From positions 124,001 to 188,000 of the forward strand of contig CAVUOB010000001.1 in assembly GCA_963743035.1 (NCBI GenBank): 64,000 nt of DNA, written 5' to 3'. Positions 60,533 through 64,000 of the stretch are shown here, piece after piece. The stretch comes from PALSA-911 sp963743035. Its GTDB lineage: Bacteria > Pseudomonadota > Alphaproteobacteria > Acetobacterales > Acetobacteraceae. Both the position numbers and the translations under genes were made by a program. The notes beneath the pieces were generated by a model that saw nothing but the letters and a program-made list of their open reading frames with translations, did no database searches and was not told where the DNA came from. How positions within the stretch are numbered: the stretch's first letter is position 1; every line of letters starts with the position of its first letter.

Positions 60533-61963
60533 ATGAGCACGCATCTCGCCCAGCTTCCGGTCCACGCCTTGTCCGCGGGCTTGGTGGCCAGGCGCTTCTC
60601 CCCGGTCGATATCGTCGAAGCCTGCCTGGAACGCATCGACGCGCTGGAGCCGAAACTGGGCGCCTTCGTGGAGGTGTACCGCGACGATGCGCGGCTGGCG
60701 GCGGAGGCCGCCGACAAGGCGATCCGCTCCGGCCATTCGGTCGGTCCGTTGCACGGCATTCCCATTGCGCTGAAGGACCTGGTGGAGATGGAAGGCCGGG
60801 TCGCCACCGGCGGCTCCGCGGTCTGGCGCCAGCGGATCGCCCAACGCACGGCCACGCTAGCGCAGAAGCTGATCGCCGCCGGCATGATCGTGATCGGCAA
60901 GACCCATACGGTGGAGTTTGCCTATGGCGGCTGGGGCACCAACCAGCATATGGGCACGCCCTGGAACCCCTGGGATGCCGCCACCCATCGCACGCCCGGC
61001 GGGTCGTCTTCGGGTTCCGGCGTCGCCGTTGCCGCGCGCATGGTGCCGTGCGCCATCGGCACCGATACCGGCGGTTCGGTCCGCCTGCCCGCCGCCTGGT
61101 GCGGCATCACCGGGCTGAAGACCACGATCGGACGCATCAGCACCTATGGCGTGTTGCCGCTGAGCCAGACGCTGGACACGCCCGGCCCGATGGCGCGCAG
61201 CGTGGAGGATTGCGCGCTGCTGCTGCAGGTGATGCAGGGCGCGGATCCGCGCGATCCGCGCACGCTGGCGCTGCCGGCCAGCCAGCCTCCACTTGGAAAC
61301 CAGCCACTGGGAAACCAGCCACTGGGAAATCTGCGCCGCGGCGTGGCGGGGCTGCGCCTGGCCCGCATGGAAGCGTCCGAGCGGGACGGCGTGGATCGGG
61401 AAATGCTGGCGGCTTATGACCGTTCGCTGGAGGTGCTTGCCGCACTCGGCGCCGAGATCGTCGATCTGCGCCTGCCGCGCAGCATTCGCGCCTATGGCGG
61501 TCTGTCCGGGCGGATCATGTCGGCCGAGGCGTATGCGCTGGTCGGCGATATCGTTGACAACAACGATGCCCTTGTGGACGAGGCCATCCGCCCGCGGATC
61601 CGCGCCGGCGCCGCGATCAGCTCGCGCCAGTATCTGGAAGCACTGGCCGAGCGCGAAGTGCTGAAGCAGGAATTCGCCGCCGCGATCGCGGACGTGGACG
61701 CGCTGCTGACCCCGGTGACGATGACCCCCGCCATTCCGGTGGCGGAGGTGGACCAGGACACGACCCCGGCCTACCTGACCCGCTGGGTGAATTTCCTCGA
61801 TCTCTGCGGCCTGGCCGTTCCCAACGGCTATACCGATTCCGGCCTGCCGCTGTCGCTGCAGGTCACCTGCCGGGGCGGCGAGGAGGCGACGGCGCTGCGC
61901 ATCGGCTGGGCCTGGCAGAACGCGACCGACTGGCAGGACCGCATTCCCCCGATGGCAGAATAA
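60533..61963 (+). CDS. Amidase signature family protein
   Basis: A 476-aa amidase with the Ser-cisSer-Lys triad: Lys in IALKDLVE near 80, the cis-Ser in GGSSSGSG near 160, and the nucleophile in G-T-D-T-G-G-S-V-R-L-P near 183. It hydrolyses an amide to acid and ammonia. Near residues 256-266 is a repeated G-N-Q-P-L segment, from a 15-base tandem repeat at 61300-61329, probably a surface loop. It diverges from the phosphotriesterase-like gene across 119 bases and leads a two-gene run with the SDR. Confidence 0.9.
   Translation: MSTHLAQLPVHALSAGLVARRFSPVDIVEACLERIDALEPKLGAFVEVYRDDARLAAEAADKAIRSGHSVGPLHGIPIALKDLVEMEGRVATGGSAVWRQRIAQRTATLAQKLIAAGMIVIGKTHTVEFAYGGWGTNQHMGTPWNPWDAATHRTPGGSSSGSGVAVAARMVPCAIGTDTGGSVRLPAAWCGITGLKTTIGRISTYGVLPLSQTLDTPGPMARSVEDCALLLQVMQGADPRDPRTLALPASQPPLGNQPLGNQPLGNLRRGVAGLRLARMEASERDGVDREMLAAYDRSLEVLAALGAEIVDLRLPRSIRAYGGLSGRIMSAEAYALVGDIVDNNDALVDEAIRPRIRAGAAISSRQYLEALAEREVLKQEFAAAIADVDALLTPVTMTPAIPVAEVDQDTTPAYLTRWVNFLDLCGLAVPNGYTDSGLPLSLQVTCRGGEEATALRIGWAWQNATDWQDRIPPMAE
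61300..61329. repeat. Perfect 15-base tandem repeat inside the amidase gene
   Basis: CCAGCCACTGGGAAA occurs at 61300-61314 and 61315-61329, with a shorter related copy just before. In protein this is G-N-Q-P-L twice. Being in frame, copy number could vary without a frameshift. Confidence 0.8.
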
Positions 61964-61978
61964 AAAAAGGAAACCGGC

Positions 61979-62731
61979 ATGTCCAAGCCGCTCGACGGAA
62001 AAATCGCCCTGGTCACCGGGGCGGGCAAGAATATCGGCCGCGCCATAGCGCTGCGCCTGGCCGGCGACGGCGCCGCCATTGTCGTGAACGGGCGCAGCGA
62101 CCGGACGGCGCTGGACAGCGTGGTGCGGGAGATCGAGGCCGGCGGCGGGCGCGCGATCGCGGCGATCGCCGATGTGTCGGACCCCGCCGCCGTCGCGAGC
62201 ATGGTCGATGACGCCGCCGCCCGGCTGGGCGGGATCGACATCCTGGTCAGCAATGCCGGGCTGCGGCGGCAGACGCCGTTCCTGGAGATGGGACTGGCGG
62301 AATGGCGGGAGATCCTGTCGGTGGCGCTGGACGGCGCGTTCATCCTGGCCAAGGCGGCGGTGCCGCACATGATCCGGCGCGGCGGCGGCGCCATCGTCGC
62401 GCTGTCCGGCATCTCCACCCATGTCGGCACGCCGAACCGCTGCCATGTGTCGGCATCCAAGGCCGGGCTGGAAGGGCTGATGCGGGCGCTGGCGATCGAG
62501 CTGGCGCCGCATGGCATCACCGCCAACAGCGTCGCACCCGGTTCGGTCGATACCGTGCGTGGTGCTGCCGCCGGGGTGCGGCCGAGCAATCTCGGCGATC
62601 AGTCGATCCCGCTGCAGCGCAAGGCCAGCGTGGACGACATCGCCGCCATGGTCCGCCACCTCGCCGGACCGGAAGGGGCCTACATCACCGGCCAGACCAT
62701 CCATGTGAATGGCGGCCTGTATCTGACATAG
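61979..62731 (+). CDS. SDR family oxidoreductase
   Basis: A 250-aa short-chain dehydrogenase. NAD(P) loop T-G-A-G-K-N-I-G-R-A near 14 (an Asn where G-x-G has a Gly/Ser), S-N-A-G, catalytic Ser in ALSGIS and Tyr position replaced: the usual Y-x-x-x-K reads C-H-V-S-A-S-K, with His rather than Tyr four before Lys, by eye. If correct this is an atypical SDR. G-G-A-A-A-C-C-G-G-C precedes the ATG. It begins 15 bases after the amidase. Confidence 0.82.
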   Translation: MSKPLDGKIALVTGAGKNIGRAIALRLAGDGAAIVVNGRSDRTALDSVVREIEAGGGRAIAAIADVSDPAAVASMVDDAAARLGGIDILVSNAGLRRQTPFLEMGLAEWREILSVALDGAFILAKAAVPHMIRRGGGAIVALSGISTHVGTPNRCHVSASKAGLEGLMRALAIELAPHGITANSVAPGSVDTVRGAAAGVRPSNLGDQSIPLQRKASVDDIAAMVRHLAGPEGAYITGQTIHVNGGLYLT

Positions 62732-62753
62732 CTACGCTGTCGCGGCCGGAGCG

Positions 62754-63266
62754 TCAGGAACAGGCCTTGCCGTGGTCGGGGTGCAGGCCCTTCGTCTTTG
62801 CCTCCGCCTCGGTCATGTAGCTGCCCTTCTTGGTCGTGCCGTACCATTTGTCGCCCTGGCAGTGATAGGCCTTCGAGCCGGCGGACACCCAGACCATTCC
62901 GGGGCCGCCGCCGGGCGCCGCGGTCGCGGCGGGGTGCGGACCGGTTTTCGATGCGGCCGAGGTGGCGGCCGCCGCGGGCGCTGCCGGAGTTGTCGCTGCT
63001 GGAGTTGTCGCTGCCGGGGTGGTGGCAGCGGGGGCGGCAGCGGCGCCTGCCGGGGCCGCCGGCGCGGCGGCGGGTTTCGCGGCTGGCGCGGGCGTCGCCT
63101 CGCCCCAGGCCTGCACGCCGCCATGGCCCCGGCAGGCGCCGCTGCGGCTGGTGCCGGAGAAGGCGGTGCCGTCCTTGCAGGTGGCCGTCACCGGCGCCTG
63201 TGCCTGCGCGGCGACGGCAAGGAGCAGCCCGGCGGTGAGGCAGAGCGTGGTCATGAAGGCGCGCAT
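62754..63266 (-). CDS. Secreted DUF3761-like protein with a long Ala/Pro/Thr linker
   Basis: A 170-aa exported protein. Signal peptide 1-23 (ends A-Q-A-Q-A). A DUF3761-like domain follows (T-C-K-D-G-T-A-F-S-G-T-S-R-S-G-A-C-R-G-H-G-G-V). The middle is an Ala/Pro/Thr-rich linker with A-T-T-P-A repeated three times (about 55-110). The C-terminal domain has K-A-Y-H-C-Q-G-D-K-W-Y-G-T-T-K-K-G. ATG 63266 follows AGGAGCC. It acts in the periplasm or outside; function unknown. Confidence 0.78.
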   Translation of the reverse strand: MRAFMTTLCLTAGLLLAVAAQAQAPVTATCKDGTAFSGTSRSGACRGHGGVQAWGEATPAPAAKPAAAPAAPAGAAAAPAATTPAATTPAATTPAAPAAAATSAASKTGPHPAATAAPGGGPGMVWVSAGSKAYHCQGDKWYGTTKKGSYMTEAEAKTKGLHPDHGKACS

Positions 63267-63535
63267 GCGCGTGGCTCCTGATTGCGGATCGATCATTATG
63301 GCTACCCGCCCCTCCGGTCTTGCAAGGGAGTGGTTTGTCAAGAACTTAGGCAAAGTTGGCGGCAGGTTGTCCGCCTGTCTCAAGACGTAACGAACGCCCG
63401 ACTCCGCCGGGGTCGTATCGCTACCAGGCACGGAAATGCCGCTGAACGGTCGCCTGGCGGATGAATTCCGTGATACTCCGATTGATCTGACGGATCGGAA
63501 ACGATGCCGCCAATCGCCGGGGGCCGCTTGGATCA

Positions 63536-64000
63536 TGATGCAGCTGCTGAACGCGCTCCTGCTGGTGCTGATCCTGCTCGCCGGCAGCGCGGCCGGCCTG
63601 TATATCCGCCCGCTGCTGTCGGAACGCCACCGGTCCGTCGAGACCATCGACCTCGTTCGGCTCGTCACCACGATGCTGGTCACCTTCGCCGCCCTGGTGC
63701 TGGGGCTGCTGACCACTTCGGTGAAAAGCGCGCGCGATACGGTCAACGCCGACCTGCACGGCTTCGGGGTGATCATCATCGAGCTCGATCAGATGCTGCG
63801 GGAATACGGTCCCGAGACGGATGTCGCCCGGGCGCTGCTGCGCAGCTATACCGCGGCGGCGATCGCCACCACCTGGACCGACGAGCCGCCGCCGCCCGGC
63901 GATTATTATCCGACCCATCTGCCGAGGTTCAGCGAGGAGCAGCATATCGAAAGCTCCCGGCTCGGCGACATGCTGAACGAGATCGGGCTGGCGATCCGCC
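63536..64000 (+). CDS. DUF4239 (bestrophin-like) membrane protein, cut at the right edge
   Basis: 155 codons are visible. It opens with a membrane helix (N-A-L-L-L-V-L-I-L-L-A-G-S) and has a second near residue 50 (T-M-L-V-T-F-A-A-L-V-L-G-L-L). The region A-R-D-T-V-N-A-D-L-H-G-F and L-D-Q-M-L-R-E-Y-G-P-E-T is typical of DUF4239. ATG 63536 is doubled by ATG 63539; no clear ribosome site. The gene runs past the end, so the C-terminus is not seen. Function unknown. Confidence 0.75.

Noticed and set aside
58266..60536. 756-codon plus-strand frame opposite the LLM and phosphotriesterase-like genes
   Set aside because: His/Arg/Gly-rich shadow; the minus-strand genes have catalytic motifs and ribosome sites.
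62962..63390. Plus-strand frame of G-V-V-A-A-G repeats
   Set aside because: It is the antisense reading of the Ala/Pro/Thr linker of the secreted DUF3761-like protein.

Overview
The window is GC-rich, densely packed DNA from an alphaproteobacterium. The gene set (zinc-ribbon Pol IV, a TPR lipoprotein followed by ispE, the HDAC-like/xseB/dxs/tlyA block, CbtAB under a cobalamin riboswitch) suggests the Rhodospirillales/Acetobacteraceae; that placement is inference from family resemblance only. No rRNA, tRNA, CRISPR array, transposase or prophage gene was seen.

Layout. 0-9.4 kb: an acyl-CoA dehydrogenase pair, an SMP-30 lactonase, a GlcD-type FAD oxidase, a truncated AtuA-like gene overlapping a DUF72 gene, two small proteins, an isochorismatase-like hydrolase and an isocitrate-lyase/PEP-mutase-type lyase. 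9.4-17.8 kb: a catabolic cluster with an MFS transporter divergent from cupin, 2OG-Fe(II)-oxygenase-like, maleate-isomerase-like and GntR genes, then a three-subunit molybdenum hydroxylase of PaoABC type. Two matching operator-like sites lie between the divergent arms. 18-20.3 kb: a frameshifted helical protein of unknown function followed by a divergent subtilase with no evident signal peptide; this is the least explained locus. 20.3-28.6 kb: dehydrogenases, an M20 amidohydrolase (frameshifted at its start), a TMEM175-like protein, panC and an SDR. 28.6-31.4 kb: an ECF sigma/anti-sigma pair divergent from a Tat-exported metallophosphoesterase and a cupredoxin, with two ECF-type promoters of identical spacing facing apart. 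31.7-36.6 kb: an acyltransferase, an orphan solute-binding protein, a Wzm/Wzt-type exporter and a histidine-phosphatase-like protein. 36.6-47.4 kb: cobalamin riboswitch with cbtBA, then mostly housekeeping genes (TPR lipoprotein, ispE, dinB, ROK kinase, TusA-like, HDAC-like, xseB, dxs, tlyA) and a 51-codon ORF. 47.5-60.4 kb: a long, mostly minus-strand uptake and catabolic block with a complete Liv-type ABC importer, MBL hydrolase, TauD-type dioxygenase, a second acyl-CoA dehydrogenase pair, GMC oxidoreductase, LLM flavin oxidoreductase and a phosphotriesterase-like hydrolase. 60.5-64 kb: an amidase, an SDR, a secreted DUF3761-like protein and a DUF4239 gene cut by the window edge.

The catabolic genes fit import of an unknown carboxylated or amide/ester substrate, oxidation, CoA-dependent dehydrogenation and regulated efflux or uptake; the substrate cannot be read from the sequence.

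Five genes are each restored by removing one base (six events, all +1, five in short runs of identical bases). This looks more like consensus indel error than independent gene decay and should be checked before calling these genes dead.
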